From positions 142,458 through 206,457 of the forward strand of contig NZ_JALJRY010000020.1 of the NCBI RefSeq assembly GCF_024519455.1: a stretch of 64,000 nt of DNA. Direction: 5' to 3'. The stretch is from Streptomyces sp. STR69 (lineage in GTDB: Bacteria; Actinomycetota; Actinomycetes; Streptomycetales; Streptomycetaceae). Positions 9,163 through 17,589 of the stretch are shown in pieces (position 1 is the first letter of the stretch; each line of letters opens with the position of its first letter). The position numbers and the translations under genes were made by a program. The notes beneath the pieces are model-generated. The model was not told the origin of the DNA and did not search any database. It saw only the letters and a list, made by a program, of their open reading frames with translations.

Positions 9163-9795
9163 ATGACCCGTCGCTCCCAGCAGGAGGACTACGAGCGCGC
9201 CGGGCTCGACGGGCGGCTCAGCCCCGGCACCTCCCCGGCGCTGATCCTGGTGGACCCCGCCCGCGCCTACGTCGACCCGGACTGCCCGCTCTACGCCGGC
9301 GTCGAACCGGCGGTCGACGCGATGCGGACCCTGCTGGCCGACGCACGCCGGGCCGGGATTCCGGTCGTCGTCACGCGGGTGCTGCTGAGGGCGGACGGCA
9401 GTGACGGAGGGATCTTCTTACGCAAGGTGCCGAGCCTGCGAGTGTTCGTGGAAGGCAGCCCCTTCGGCGAGTTCATCGACGGACTGGCACCGACGGCGGA
9501 CGAACTCACCGTGACGAAGCAGTGCCCGAGCGCCTTCTTCGGCACCGGGCTGGCCGATCACCTCACCGCGGCCCGTATCGACACGGTCCTCATCGGCGGA
9601 CTCTCGACGAGCGGCTGCGTCCGCGCCACCGCCCTGGACGCCATGCAGCACGGTTTCGTCCCGATCGTGGTCGAGGAGGCGGTCGGCGACCGGGATCCCG
9701 ACATCCACGCGGTGAATCTCTTCGACATCGCGCACAAGATCGGTGAGGTCTGGCCGATCGAGCGCGTCCAGAAGTACCTGGAGCCGTTCGGCTGA
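9163..9795 (+). CDS. Isochorismatase-family amidohydrolase (RutB / N-carbamoylsarcosine amidase-like)
   Basis: The 210-residue cytosolic protein has the cysteine-hydrolase triad: Asp31 in LILVDPARAY, Lys119 in TVTKQCPSAFFGT and Cys152 in LSTSGCVRATALDA. These enzymes cleave carbamoyl or amide bonds (ureidoacrylate, carbamoylsarcosine, nicotinamide). Placement after a RutA-like enzyme suggests it removes the carbamoyl group from the ring-opened product, as RutB does. The STSGC motif also fits N-carbamoylsarcosine amidase, so the exact substrate is open. The ATG at 9163 lies behind an AGGAAGG. Its 3' end converges on the transglutaminase-like gene 15 bases away. Confidence 0.8.
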   Translation: MTRRSQQEDYERAGLDGRLSPGTSPALILVDPARAYVDPDCPLYAGVEPAVDAMRTLLADARRAGIPVVVTRVLLRADGSDGGIFLRKVPSLRVFVEGSPFGEFIDGLAPTADELTVTKQCPSAFFGTGLADHLTAARIDTVLIGGLSTSGCVRATALDAMQHGFVPIVVEEAVGDRDPDIHAVNLFDIAHKIGEVWPIERVQKYLEPFG

Positions 9796-9810
9796 CCGGG
9801 GTGCCGGTTG

Positions 9811-10578
9811 CTACGCCGCGCGGTGCCGCCCCATGACGGGCTCGGCCAGCACTCTCGCCACCGGGCAGAGGGTCTGACCGTGCCGGGCGAAGAGTTCGTC
9901 GCGTGAGTCGAAGCGGCCCAGATCCGCCACTACGTAGGCCGAGAGGTCGCATCCGGCGCCCGCCGTCGGGCAGAGCGTCGTGCCGTCCCAGTCGATCGCC
10001 GTTCTGGACAACGCCTCGAACAGCGTCTCCGAGCCGGAGTTGGTGAATCCGGCCTCGTCACCGTCGCTCAACTCCCCAAGGCTGCCGAAGAGTTCGGACA
10101 CCGCCAGCCAGGAGGCGGACGGCCCGTCGTCAAGACGGAATTCCGGCCAGGCCAGCAGAACCCGGTCCGGGACGATCCGGCGCAACCGGGGAAAACGCGG
10201 ATACCAGAACGTCCCGTCCACCAGCAGACCGCGCACCCGGGTGGCCACCCCGGCGGCCCGCGCCACGGCTTCGAGTACGGCGAGCCGCTGGCTGCACGAG
10301 CCACGGCCCCGGCGCAGCACCTCGGACACCGGCCGCTCGTCCTGCACCGAGTACACCGGCCGTACCGCTTCGGTGATCCGGCGGTGGGCGTGGCGCAAGG
10401 TCTCGATCCGTCGGGCGTTGTCCGCGTCCGCCGTCACGTCGAGCCCGTCGAGCAGCGAGGCCACGAGCGGATCCCGCCAGTCGAGGATCCGCGTCGGGGC
10501 CGTGCTCCCCGTCGCTGCCACACCGCCGGTCGTGCCGACACGGGAACGCCTTCGCGGTGTGAGCAGCGAACTGGTCAT
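9811..10578 (-). CDS. Transglutaminase-like domain protein
   Basis: The 255-residue protein carries a transglutaminase-core segment: GRGSCSQRLAVLEAVARAAG (about 92-111), with Cys95 as the candidate nucleophile, followed by RVRGLLVDGTFWYPRF, which resembles the strand holding the family His. An Asp later (about 140-155) could complete a triad. There is no signal peptide. Such cytosolic proteins are often peptidases or amide-forming enzymes of unknown substrate. A near-perfect palindrome 72 bases upstream of the start may be its operator. It converges on the amidohydrolase gene. Confidence 0.65.
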   Translation of the reverse strand: MTSSLLTPRRRSRVGTTGGVAATGSTAPTRILDWRDPLVASLLDGLDVTADADNARRIETLRHAHRRITEAVRPVYSVQDERPVSEVLRRGRGSCSQRLAVLEAVARAAGVATRVRGLLVDGTFWYPRFPRLRRIVPDRVLLAWPEFRLDDGPSASWLAVSELFGSLGELSDGDEAGFTNSGSETLFEALSRTAIDWDGTTLCPTAGAGCDLSAYVVADLGRFDSRDELFARHGQTLCPVARVLAEPVMGRHRAA

Positions 10579-10649
10579 GATCGTGGTCCTCTCGTCGGAC
10601 GGCCCCGACGGTCAGGGGTGTCCTTCAGCGATGACCATCATGAAGGAGA

Positions 10650-10667
10650 AGTTGAACGTGTTCAACT
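10650..10667. promoter_or_regulatory. 18-bp palindrome, TetR-type operator candidate
   Basis: AGTTGAACGTGTTCAACT has two perfect 8-base arms around a GT spacer. It lies 72 bases upstream of the transglutaminase-like gene and just before a scar where a divergent gene was probably lost. The GAAC..GTTC form is typical of TetR-family operators; this assignment is by resemblance. Confidence 0.5.
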
Positions 10668-10685
10668 CTGTATGCTGCCCGTCCG

Positions 10686-10967
10686 TCAGCCGATGTGGAG
10701 GTCGTCGACGTAACCGCGGTAGCCGCCCGCGGCGCCCGAGTCCCTCAGGTTGCTGCCGTCGGTGAAGACCAGGTCGACGGCGACGCAGGTGCTGTTGTCG
10801 GAACCGGCGTCCACCCAGGGGGTGGTGGCATGGGACTGCGGGAGGATCCAGTAGCTGAACGTGGTGTCGCCCCGGACGGTGAGCGGTGCGCCGTTGAAGC
10901 CGGAGAGCTGCATGTAGGCGTGGTCGTACGGTCCGCCGTCGGCGCGGCCCGAGTACATCAACGTCTC
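10686..10967 (-). pseudogene. Fragment of a secreted carbohydrate-binding domain with internal deletion
   Basis: On the minus strand the frame reads TLMYSGRADGGPYDHAYMQL, then TVRGDTTFSYWILPQS, STCVAVDLVFTDGSNLRDSG and GGYRGYVDDLHIG. This matches a beta-sandwich module found at the ends of Streptomyces secreted glycosidases. LRDSGA passes directly to GGYRGYVDD, where intact copies have about 45-50 further residues. No catalytic domain or signal peptide lies upstream: homology stops at about 10967, where LacI-like sequence begins on the other strand. It is therefore a doubly truncated relic. Confidence 0.6.
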
Positions 10968-10968
10968 C

Positions 10969-11352
10969 ATGTGCCGGCAGCGCCTCGACGGCATCGTCGT
11001 CGAGGCGTTCGGCGAGAACCACGCCTACCTCCAGCCCGAACTGGACGCGGGCGTACCGCTGGTGGCCATGGACCGCCCGATGAGCGGCATCTCCGTGGAC
11101 TGCGTGATGTCCGACAACGCCTCCGGCATGGCCTTTCACCACCTCCACCGGCACGGCCACCGCCGCATCGCCTACATCGGCGACAGTGAACGCGTCTTCT
11201 CCGGCCGCGAGCGCGCCGCGGCCTTCCATGCGGCCCTGGGCGCCCACGGCGAGGCGGTCGAGGGCCTGGTGCACCCCGGCGAGATCGGCCGAACAGCCGT
11301 CGAACTGCTCCGCGCCCGCATCGCCGACCCCGCCCGTCCCGTGCAGTCCGTG
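10969..11352 (+). pseudogene. Central fragment of a LacI-family regulator
   Basis: The plus strand encodes the ligand-binding core only: QRLDGIVVEAFGENHAYLQP, VPLVAMDRPMSGISVDCVMS, a helix with HRRIAYIGDSERVFSGRERA, then LLRARIADPARPVQS. The N-terminal HTH and the last third (the ASDxxALG region) are missing. The left edge abuts the carbohydrate-binding fragment and the right edge abuts the stop of the NB-ARC gene. It is not functional as a repressor. Confidence 0.7.
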
Positions 11353-11353
11353 G

Positions 11354-13408
11354 TCAGGACGCGAGCGGGCCCTGCATCACGAGGGCGAGGCTCTGTTCGG
11401 CGTCGTTGTTCAGGGCCTTGTGGAAGGCGCTGTCGTAGGCGTCGTCCCCGACCGCCTTGCGGGCCTGGAGCTCCCATTCCTCGCGGACGGCGGAGAGTTC
11501 GGGTGTGCCGTGGTTCGGGTGGCCGAGCATGCGCCAGAAGGTGTTCCCGGTGCCGGACGTACGCGCTGCCGCGATGCCGTTGCCCTGCACCGCGTTCGCC
11601 CCGGTGAGGAGGTCGAGCGCGAGGGCGATTCCGAGATTGTCGTTGAGGTTGTGCTTGCTGGTGAGCATGGCCCGGGCATGGAGTTCGGCGTCGTGCGCGC
11701 GTCCCTGGAGGAGGTCTATGAAGGCGAGTTGGTGGAACGCGTACGACCGCGCCCAGTGCTCGCCGTACCGCACGCTGAGGCGGCGCAGGGCGACGGCTGC
11801 CTCGTAGGCCTCGGCCAGTCGGCCCAGCGCGGAGTGGGCGAAGGTGCGGATCACCATGCAGCAGAGTTGCGGCGCGCCCGACGGCGGCGACTGGCCGTGG
11901 GTGATCAGGGCGTGGTCGCAGACGTCGTACGCGTCCTGGGGCCGGCCCGCCATGAGGTGGGTGAGGCCGACCGTGTGGGCGGCGAAGAGCTCCGACTGCG
12001 GGTCACCGTCCTGGTGTGCGGCGGCGGTGCATTCCTCCCCGATACGCAGGGCGCTGCGGTGGTCGCCCTGGAGGGTGAGGGTGATACCCAGGGCCCACAG
12101 GGCGCGGGTGCGGGAGGGGCCCTTGGGGGTGTCGAGGGCCAGGGCGCGTTCGAGGTAGTCGCGGGATTCGTGGAGGTGTCCGCAGCAGGGCCAGAACAGG
12201 CCGGTGCGGCCGGCCATCTCCAGGGCGGCCTCGTGGTCCGTCTCGATGAGGTGGTCGAGTGCCGCGCGTACGTCGCTGTGGCTGGCCGAGATCCGCGCGT
12301 ACCAGGCGACCTGCTGTTCGCTGAGCCAGCCGGCCTCGGCCTCTTCCAGCACGGTGGCGAAGTGCGCGGCGTGCAGTTTGACGAGTGTCTGTTCCTCACC
12401 GAGTTCCGCGAGCCACATGGCGCCGTACTCGCACAGCGTGTCCAGCATGCGGTAGCGGACGCCCACCCGTTGCAGCACGGACTGGTCGGCCAGCCGGTCG
12501 AGGAGCCGGGGGACGGCATCGGCGTCGAGCGGGCCGCCGGCGCACACGGATTGCGCGTCCGCCGCGTCGAGGGGGCCGCGGAAGACGGAGAGCCTTGCCC
12601 ACAGCAGGCGTTCCAGCGGAGAACACAGTTCGTGGCTCCAGCCGATCGCCGTACGAAGGGCCCGGTGACGCCGGGGCCACGCGGTCTCGTCGACGAGCGT
12701 GTCGAGGCGTGAGGCGAGGCGCTCGGCGATCTCGCCGAGGCTGTTCTCCCGCAGCCGTGCGCAGGCCAGTTCGACCGCGAGCGGGATCCCGTCCAGGCGG
12801 TGGCAGATGGCGGCGACGGTCTCGGCGGAGGCGGGGGAGTCGAGGGACACGTCCGGGGCGGCCGTGGCACAGCGGTCGCGGAAGAGGCGTACGGCGTCGC
12901 TGGCACCGCCGTCGTCCATCGACAGCGGAGCCACCTCGACGAGCTGCTCACCCCGGACACCGATGGGCTGTCTGCTGGTGGCCATGACCGTCAACTCCGG
13001 TGCGGAGGCGAGGAGTTCGCTCACCAGGAGGAGGCAGGCGGGCAGCACACGCTCGCAGCAGTCGAAGACGAGCAGCACCTGTCGGCCGGCCAGCCACTCG
13101 CACAGTGCTTCGACGGGAGCGCGCGGATTGTGGTCCAGGAGATCGACGGCGTCGCAGACCGTGGCGGTGAACAGCCGGTCGTCGTAGAGGTTCGACAGGT
13201 CGACCCACCAGACCCCGTCGGCGTACCGGTCCCGAACCTGCTCCGCGACGCGCAGTGCCAGCCGGCTCTTGCCCACACCTCCGCCACCGGTGAGAGTGAC
13301 CGACCGATGCTGCGTCAACGCCGTTCCGACTGCGTCGAGTTCGCTTGCGCGGCCGACGAAGCTGGTCGTCACGACGGGGAGGTTGCCTACCACGGTCCCA
13401 TCCTGCAC
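11354..13408 (-). CDS. NB-ARC/TPR regulatory ATPase, probably lacking its C-terminal HTH
   Basis: The 684-residue protein has TSFVGR (about 15-20), a Walker A GGGGVGKS (41-48), a Walker B-like VLLVFDCC, the RLDGIPLAVELACARLR box, then a TPR-like half. Relatives in Streptomyces usually add a LuxR-type HTH at the C-terminus. Here the protein stops at ALVMQGPLAS, exactly where the LacI fragment begins, so the DNA-binding domain was probably removed by the same rearrangement. No SARP or HTH is present at the N-terminus. The GTG start is followed by GNLP, normal for the family. It may still bind ATP but would not bind DNA by itself. Confidence 0.75.
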   Translation of the reverse strand: MQDGTVVGNLPVVTTSFVGRASELDAVGTALTQHRSVTLTGGGGVGKSRLALRVAEQVRDRYADGVWWVDLSNLYDDRLFTATVCDAVDLLDHNPRAPVEALCEWLAGRQVLLVFDCCERVLPACLLLVSELLASAPELTVMATSRQPIGVRGEQLVEVAPLSMDDGGASDAVRLFRDRCATAAPDVSLDSPASAETVAAICHRLDGIPLAVELACARLRENSLGEIAERLASRLDTLVDETAWPRRHRALRTAIGWSHELCSPLERLLWARLSVFRGPLDAADAQSVCAGGPLDADAVPRLLDRLADQSVLQRVGVRYRMLDTLCEYGAMWLAELGEEQTLVKLHAAHFATVLEEAEAGWLSEQQVAWYARISASHSDVRAALDHLIETDHEAALEMAGRTGLFWPCCGHLHESRDYLERALALDTPKGPSRTRALWALGITLTLQGDHRSALRIGEECTAAAHQDGDPQSELFAAHTVGLTHLMAGRPQDAYDVCDHALITHGQSPPSGAPQLCCMVIRTFAHSALGRLAEAYEAAVALRRLSVRYGEHWARSYAFHQLAFIDLLQGRAHDAELHARAMLTSKHNLNDNLGIALALDLLTGANAVQGNGIAAARTSGTGNTFWRMLGHPNHGTPELSAVREEWELQARKAVGDDAYDSAFHKALNNDAEQSLALVMQGPLAS

Positions 13409-13519
13409 GGCCTGAGCACGGCACTAAACCCTCTCGCGGGAAACGGTCACAGGTGATCGGGCTTGATAATCAATCGGTCGTTCCGTGCCTCGTGGCCGGT
13501 CCGCCGTGACGCCGTCGGT

Positions 13520-14521
13520 TCAGAGGCTCCCGGGGCGGACCAGACCGGTCCGCTTGACTCCGCTCAGGAGGGGCGTGACCTCCAGGGTGGAGATGTGAGG
13601 GAGGGCGCCGATGGTGTCGCTCACGAAGCGGTAGAGCGCGTCGAGATCGGTGGCGGCGACCGCCACGAGGAGGTTCGCGGCGCCGGTGGTGGCGGAGGCG
13701 AAGCGGACCTGTGGATGGCGGCTGAGCCTGTGGCCCGTCTCCTCCAGACCGACGGGTGCGACGTTGATCCACAGCAGTGCTTCGGTACGGATGCCCAGCC
13801 TGGCCAGGTCGACCTCGGTCGCGAGCCTGAGCACCTGGTTGTCGAGCAGCGCCTCCAGCCGGCGCCGGGCGGTGAGGGGAGTGGTGTCGGCGCGGCGCGC
13901 GAGATTGGCGTAGGAGGCCCGCCCGTCCTCGATCAGGGACGTGACCAGGGTGTGGTCGACGGGTTGGAGACCCTGGCGGACGGCCGGGACGGAGGGTTCC
14001 GACCTCAGGCTGGTCAGCTCGGCCTCCGTCAGCAGGCCGCCGCTCCAGTCGAAGGCCGCCGGGAAGACCCGCAGCAGGATGTGCGAGGTCCACGACTGGA
14101 CGGCGGGAGTGGCGGGAAGGTCGCGCAGCAGCAGCGAGTTGCGTGCGTCCGGTCCGTCCAGGAACAGGATGGTGCAGATCTCGTCGCCGCCGCCGAGGAC
14201 GTCCACCCAGACGGTGTCGGCGCGACGGGCCAGGGTGGCGGCGATGGCACTGATCTGGTTGGGCCGGCACTTGATGCGCAGCGCCAGCGGAATCAGATCG
14301 GGAAACCACAGGGGGTTGCGTACGGCGGTGGCGCGCAGCGTCCGGTCGTGGAACAGCGGTGCCGCGCGACGCACCACGGTGCGCTCCGAGATGCCGAGGA
14401 CACGCCCGACCGTGCGCCACGAGGCCCGCGGGGAGGCGAGCAGCGCGGCGGCGATCCGACTGTCCGTCTCGTTGAGCGGTTGGCTTGCTTTCGCCGAATT
14501 CCTGGATCTGCTGTCCTTCAT
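13520..14521 (-). CDS. Lrp/AsnC-family regulator with duplicated HTH-RAM units
   Basis: The product (333 residues from ATG 14521, or 337 from an upstream TTG) is about twice the usual Lrp length. It contains an N-terminal AsnC-type HTH (NETDSRIAAALLASPRASWR, then a first ligand-binding half) and a second HTH (QPVDHTLVTSLIEDGRASYA with the RRADTTPLTARRRLEALL recognition region), ending in a RAM-like domain. Such fused AsnC regulators usually control nearby amino-acid or transport genes. The divergent PhzF-family gene is a candidate target. GGAGAGG lies 12 bases before the ATG and only 1 base from the TTG, which favours the ATG. Confidence 0.82.
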   Translation of the reverse strand: MKDSRSRNSAKASQPLNETDSRIAAALLASPRASWRTVGRVLGISERTVVRRAAPLFHDRTLRATAVRNPLWFPDLIPLALRIKCRPNQISAIAATLARRADTVWVDVLGGGDEICTILFLDGPDARNSLLLRDLPATPAVQSWTSHILLRVFPAAFDWSGGLLTEAELTSLRSEPSVPAVRQGLQPVDHTLVTSLIEDGRASYANLARRADTTPLTARRRLEALLDNQVLRLATEVDLARLGIRTEALLWINVAPVGLEETGHRLSRHPQVRFASATTGAANLLVAVAATDLDALYRFVSDTIGALPHISTLEVTPLLSGVKRTGLVRPGSL

Positions 14522-14533
14522 CCGTGGTCTCAA

Positions 14534-14907
14534 CCTCTCCTACAGGTCCGGATCGATACTCCCGGACGAAAACGCCTCGGAGCAACCGGGACGGGCAAGG
14601 CCAGGGGCATCACGCAGGGCGGGGCGGTCTCCTTCCGGTGAGCTGCCGGCCGGCCGACTCGAACAACCCACCCGGGCACGGGTGTTCACCGCGGTGCAGA
14701 CCGACGAGCTGTTCCGCGACGGCGCGTTGCGGATCGCCGACCACCACGCGGCCGAGGGGTTCCTTGCCACCACCGAGTAGTCCTGCCACCAGGCTGGGCC
14801 GCACGGGGCGCGAATCAATCCACTTTCTTGCGGCTGGCCCTGTCCTCGCCGCGCAGCCGCCCGCTGAGATGGCGCAGAAACCGCCGCAGCCGCTCGAAAG
14901 GCCCTTG
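14534..14907. other. Intergenic region between the Lrp and PhzF genes
   Basis: No complete gene is seen. A short plus-strand frame ending in a stop at 14780 (LFRDGALRIADHHAAEGFLA) has gene-like codon use and may be the tail of a lost gene, but it could not be assigned. Confidence 0.3.
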
Positions 14908-15756
14908 ATGACCATGCCGCGCACCCGCTCGTTCGTGCAGGTCGACGTGTTCTGCACGAGCCCCTACTCAGGCAATCCGGTCGCGGTCGTCCTGGACGGG
15001 ACGGACCTGACCGACGAGGAGATGCAGCGCCTGGCCCGCTGGACGAACCTCTCCGAGACCACGTTCGTACTGCCACCCACCGCCCCGGAGGCGGACTACC
15101 GGCTGCGGATCCTCACGCCCCGGGGAGAGCTGCCGTTCGCCGGTCACCCCACCCTCGGCTCCGCCCGCGCCTGGCTGGACGGTGGCGGCACACCGCGCGA
15201 CGCCGACCGCATCGTCCAGGAGTGCGCCGCGGGCCTGGTCACCGTGCGCCGCGGCGAGGACACCCTGTCCTTCGCCGCCCCGCCCCGAGTACGAGAGGGT
15301 GCGCTCGACGACGAGTACCTGCAGCGGATCACGGCCGCGTTCGGCATCGCGCGGGACCGGGTCGTGGCCCACCAGTGGGTCGACAACGGTCCGGGCTGGG
15401 CGGTGCTCCAACTCCCCACGGCCGAGGAGGTCCTGGCCCTCGAACCAGACCTCTCCCTCATCCCGGGCGCGATGGTCGGCGCGATCGGCGCCCACCCCGC
15501 CGGGCATCCGTACCGCTACGAGATGCGCACCTTCGCCCCCGCCGTCGACGTGCCCGAGGACCCGGCCTGCGGCAGCATGAACGCCGGCGTCGGCCAGTGG
15601 CTCACCTCCACCGGCGCCGCACCCTCCTCCTACCGCGTCTCCCAGGGCACCCGACTGGGACGGGCCGCGAGCATCGAGATCACCGCCGACCCGGACGGCA
15701 CCGTCTGGGTCAGCGGCGCCGCCACCATCCGAATCCGCGGCACCATCACCCTCTGA
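14908..15756 (+). CDS. PhzF-family isomerase/epimerase-like protein
   Basis: The 282-residue protein has the PhzF (diaminopimelate-epimerase-fold) hallmarks: VDVFCTSPYSGNPVAVVL at the start, NLSETTFVLPP with the catalytic-type Glu, TPRGELPFAGHPTLG, and DPACGSMNAGVGQWL near the end. PhzF isomerises trans-2,3-dihydro-3-hydroxyanthranilate in phenazine synthesis, but most chromosomal paralogues have unknown substrates, and no other phenazine gene is present. The start is ATG 14908 (GAAAGG upstream); a second ATG lies 6 bases on. It is divergent from the long Lrp regulator and convergent with another Lrp gene. Confidence 0.88.
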   Translation: MTMPRTRSFVQVDVFCTSPYSGNPVAVVLDGTDLTDEEMQRLARWTNLSETTFVLPPTAPEADYRLRILTPRGELPFAGHPTLGSARAWLDGGGTPRDADRIVQECAAGLVTVRRGEDTLSFAAPPRVREGALDDEYLQRITAAFGIARDRVVAHQWVDNGPGWAVLQLPTAEEVLALEPDLSLIPGAMVGAIGAHPAGHPYRYEMRTFAPAVDVPEDPACGSMNAGVGQWLTSTGAAPSSYRVSQGTRLGRAASIEITADPDGTVWVSGAATIRIRGTITL

Positions 15757-15775
15757 CACCCCCTGACCGCGATCC

Positions 15776-16219
15776 TCACGTGCTGTCGGCGGAGAGCGTC
15801 TTCATGCTGACGTAGCTGGTCACCGTGGCCACGCCGGGCAGGCTCGCCAACTGGTTGGCGTGGAAGTCCTCGTAGGCCGGCAGGTCGGCCACCTCGACCT
15901 GGAGCAGATAGTCGAAGTTGCCGGTGATGTGGTGGGCGTGGACCACCTCGGGCAGCCGGGTCACGGCACTCTCGAACGCGACCACGTCCGCGCGGGTGTG
16001 CCGCATCAGCCGTACACCCGCGAACACCCGCAGGCCGCGGCCGACCGCGGCGGGATCGATCAGCGCCCGGTAGCCGCGGATCACCCCGGCCTCCTCCAGT
16101 TGACGCCCCCGCCGCAGACACGGAGACGGCGACAGCCCGACCCGGGCCGCGAGCTCGTTGTTGCTGATACGGCCGTGCTGTTCGAGTACGGCCAGGATCG
16201 ACCGGTCCACCTCATCCAT
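15776..16219 (-). CDS. Lrp/AsnC-family transcriptional regulator
   Basis: The 147-residue protein is a standard Lrp: an N-terminal HTH (MDEVDRSILAVLEQHGRISN, ELAARVGLSPSPCLRR) and a C-terminal RAM domain (VVHAHHITGNFDYLLQVEV). These regulators form oligomers that sense amino acids. The gene is divergent from the PLP-dependent enzyme at 16375 with a 155-base shared region holding palindromic sequence, so control of that gene and its amidohydrolase partner is the simplest reading. Confidence 0.92.
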   Translation of the reverse strand: MDEVDRSILAVLEQHGRISNNELAARVGLSPSPCLRRGRQLEEAGVIRGYRALIDPAAVGRGLRVFAGVRLMRHTRADVVAFESAVTRLPEVVHAHHITGNFDYLLQVEVADLPAYEDFHANQLASLPGVATVTSYVSMKTLSADST

Positions 16220-16270
16220 GGTGGCAGATTATTGCTCCCGGGGATTGCCTAGCACAATCATGCACCCTCG

Positions 16271-16280
16271 TTGCGCGCAA
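16271..16280. promoter_or_regulatory. Palindrome TTGCGCGCAA in the Lrp/PLP-enzyme intergenic region
   Basis: This perfect 10-base palindrome lies between the Lrp gene start (16219) and the divergent enzyme start (16375), surrounded by unusually AT-rich repeats of the TTGC / GCAA type (for example TTGCTGCC and ATTGCC just downstream). It is a good candidate for the Lrp binding region. Confidence 0.45.
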
Positions 16281-16374
16281 TTTGCTGCCAAAATTGCCGA
16301 GATCCGGATGTATCGGAGCTCCGGTCGGCCACGCTTCTTCATGGAGTCACACCGACGGTCCACGGAGGGCAGCC

Positions 16375-17550
16375 ATGCCGGGCAACAGCACCATCACCGT
16401 TCACGCCGATCGCGAAGTCCACCCCAGCCGTGCCGTGGCACCGCCCATCTACCAGACGGCGGCGTTCTCGGCCGAGGACGCCGAGACGTTCGCACAGGGC
16501 GCCGTCGCGCCACGCGGCAAGGACTTCTACACCCGTTTCGGCAACCCGAACCACGCCCAGGTCGCGGCCGTCGTCGCCGAACTGGAGCACACCGAGGCGG
16601 CCATGGTCACCGCGTCCGGGATGGCCGCGCTCACCACCGCCGTCCTGGCCCTGGTGTCCGCCGGCGACCACGTCATCGGGCAGAGGTCCACCTACGGCGG
16701 CACGGCGTCGGTGCTGCTGAACCTGCTGCCGCGCCTCGGCGTGTCGACCACCCTGGTGGACCAGACCGACCCCGAGGCGTTCGCGCGGGCACTGACCCCG
16801 CAGACCCGCCTCATCCTGGTGGAGACCCCGAGCAACCCACTGCTGCAGATCACCGACCTGCGCGCCGTCACGGACCTGGCCCGCGCGCACGACGTACTGA
16901 CCGTCGCCGACAACACCTTCGCCACCCCGCTGAACCAGCGGCCGACGGACCACGGCATCGATCTCGTCTGGCACAGCGCGACCAAGTACCTCAACGGCCA
17001 CTCGGACGTCTCCGCCGGAGTGCTCGCCGGGGCGGCGGAGATCCTGGACCGCGTCTGGGACGTCGGCCTGCTCACCGGTGCCACGCTCGGCCCGATCGAC
17101 GCGTGGCTCCTGCTGCGCGGCATACGCACCCTGCCGCTGCGCGTGCCCCGGCACAACGCCAACGGCCTGGCACTCGCGGAGGCCCTGACCGCGCATCCGG
17201 CGGTGGCGAAGGTGCACTATCCCGGTCTGACGACCCACCCCCAACACAAGCTGGCCGTGGACCAGATGAGCGGTTTCGGCGGGGTGCTCGGCATCGAGTT
17301 CACCGGCGGCTTCGAGATGGCCGACGCCTTCCTCGGCCACCTGCGCTACCCCCGCCGGTCGGCCAGCCTCGGCGGCGTCGAGTCGCTGGCCGTGCATCCG
17401 GCGTCCATGTGGCGCGGGATGCTCAGCGAGGAACAGATCGCGGAGTCGGTTCCGCTCGGCCTGGTCCGGCTCGCCGCAGGCACGGAGGACACGGCCGACC
17501 TGGTCGCCGACGCGCTCGCCGCGGCCGACGCGGTGCTCACCACGACGTGA
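16375..17550 (+). CDS. Cys/Met-metabolism PLP-dependent enzyme (trans-sulfuration family)
   Basis: This 391-residue fold-type I PLP enzyme resembles cystathionine gamma-synthase/lyase and methionine gamma-lyase. It has the YTRFGNPN motif, TASGMAALTTAVLAL, ETPSNPLLQITDL, VADNTFATP and the Schiff-base lysine Lys204 in HSATKYLNGHSD. The C-terminus has SLGGVESLAVHPASM, which contacts the substrate carboxylate. ATG 16375 has a good CGGAGGG ahead. A metal-dependent amidohydrolase follows 39 bases later, and a divergent Lrp lies upstream, so the pair probably degrades an amino-acid-derived compound. The exact reaction is not clear. Confidence 0.9.
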   Translation: MPGNSTITVHADREVHPSRAVAPPIYQTAAFSAEDAETFAQGAVAPRGKDFYTRFGNPNHAQVAAVVAELEHTEAAMVTASGMAALTTAVLALVSAGDHVIGQRSTYGGTASVLLNLLPRLGVSTTLVDQTDPEAFARALTPQTRLILVETPSNPLLQITDLRAVTDLARAHDVLTVADNTFATPLNQRPTDHGIDLVWHSATKYLNGHSDVSAGVLAGAAEILDRVWDVGLLTGATLGPIDAWLLLRGIRTLPLRVPRHNANGLALAEALTAHPAVAKVHYPGLTTHPQHKLAVDQMSGFGGVLGIEFTGGFEMADAFLGHLRYPRRSASLGGVESLAVHPASMWRGMLSEEQIAESVPLGLVRLAAGTEDTADLVADALAAADAVLTTT

Positions 17551-17589
17551 CCCTCAACCATCCGAAAGCCTCTGTGAAGGAGTTCTCCC

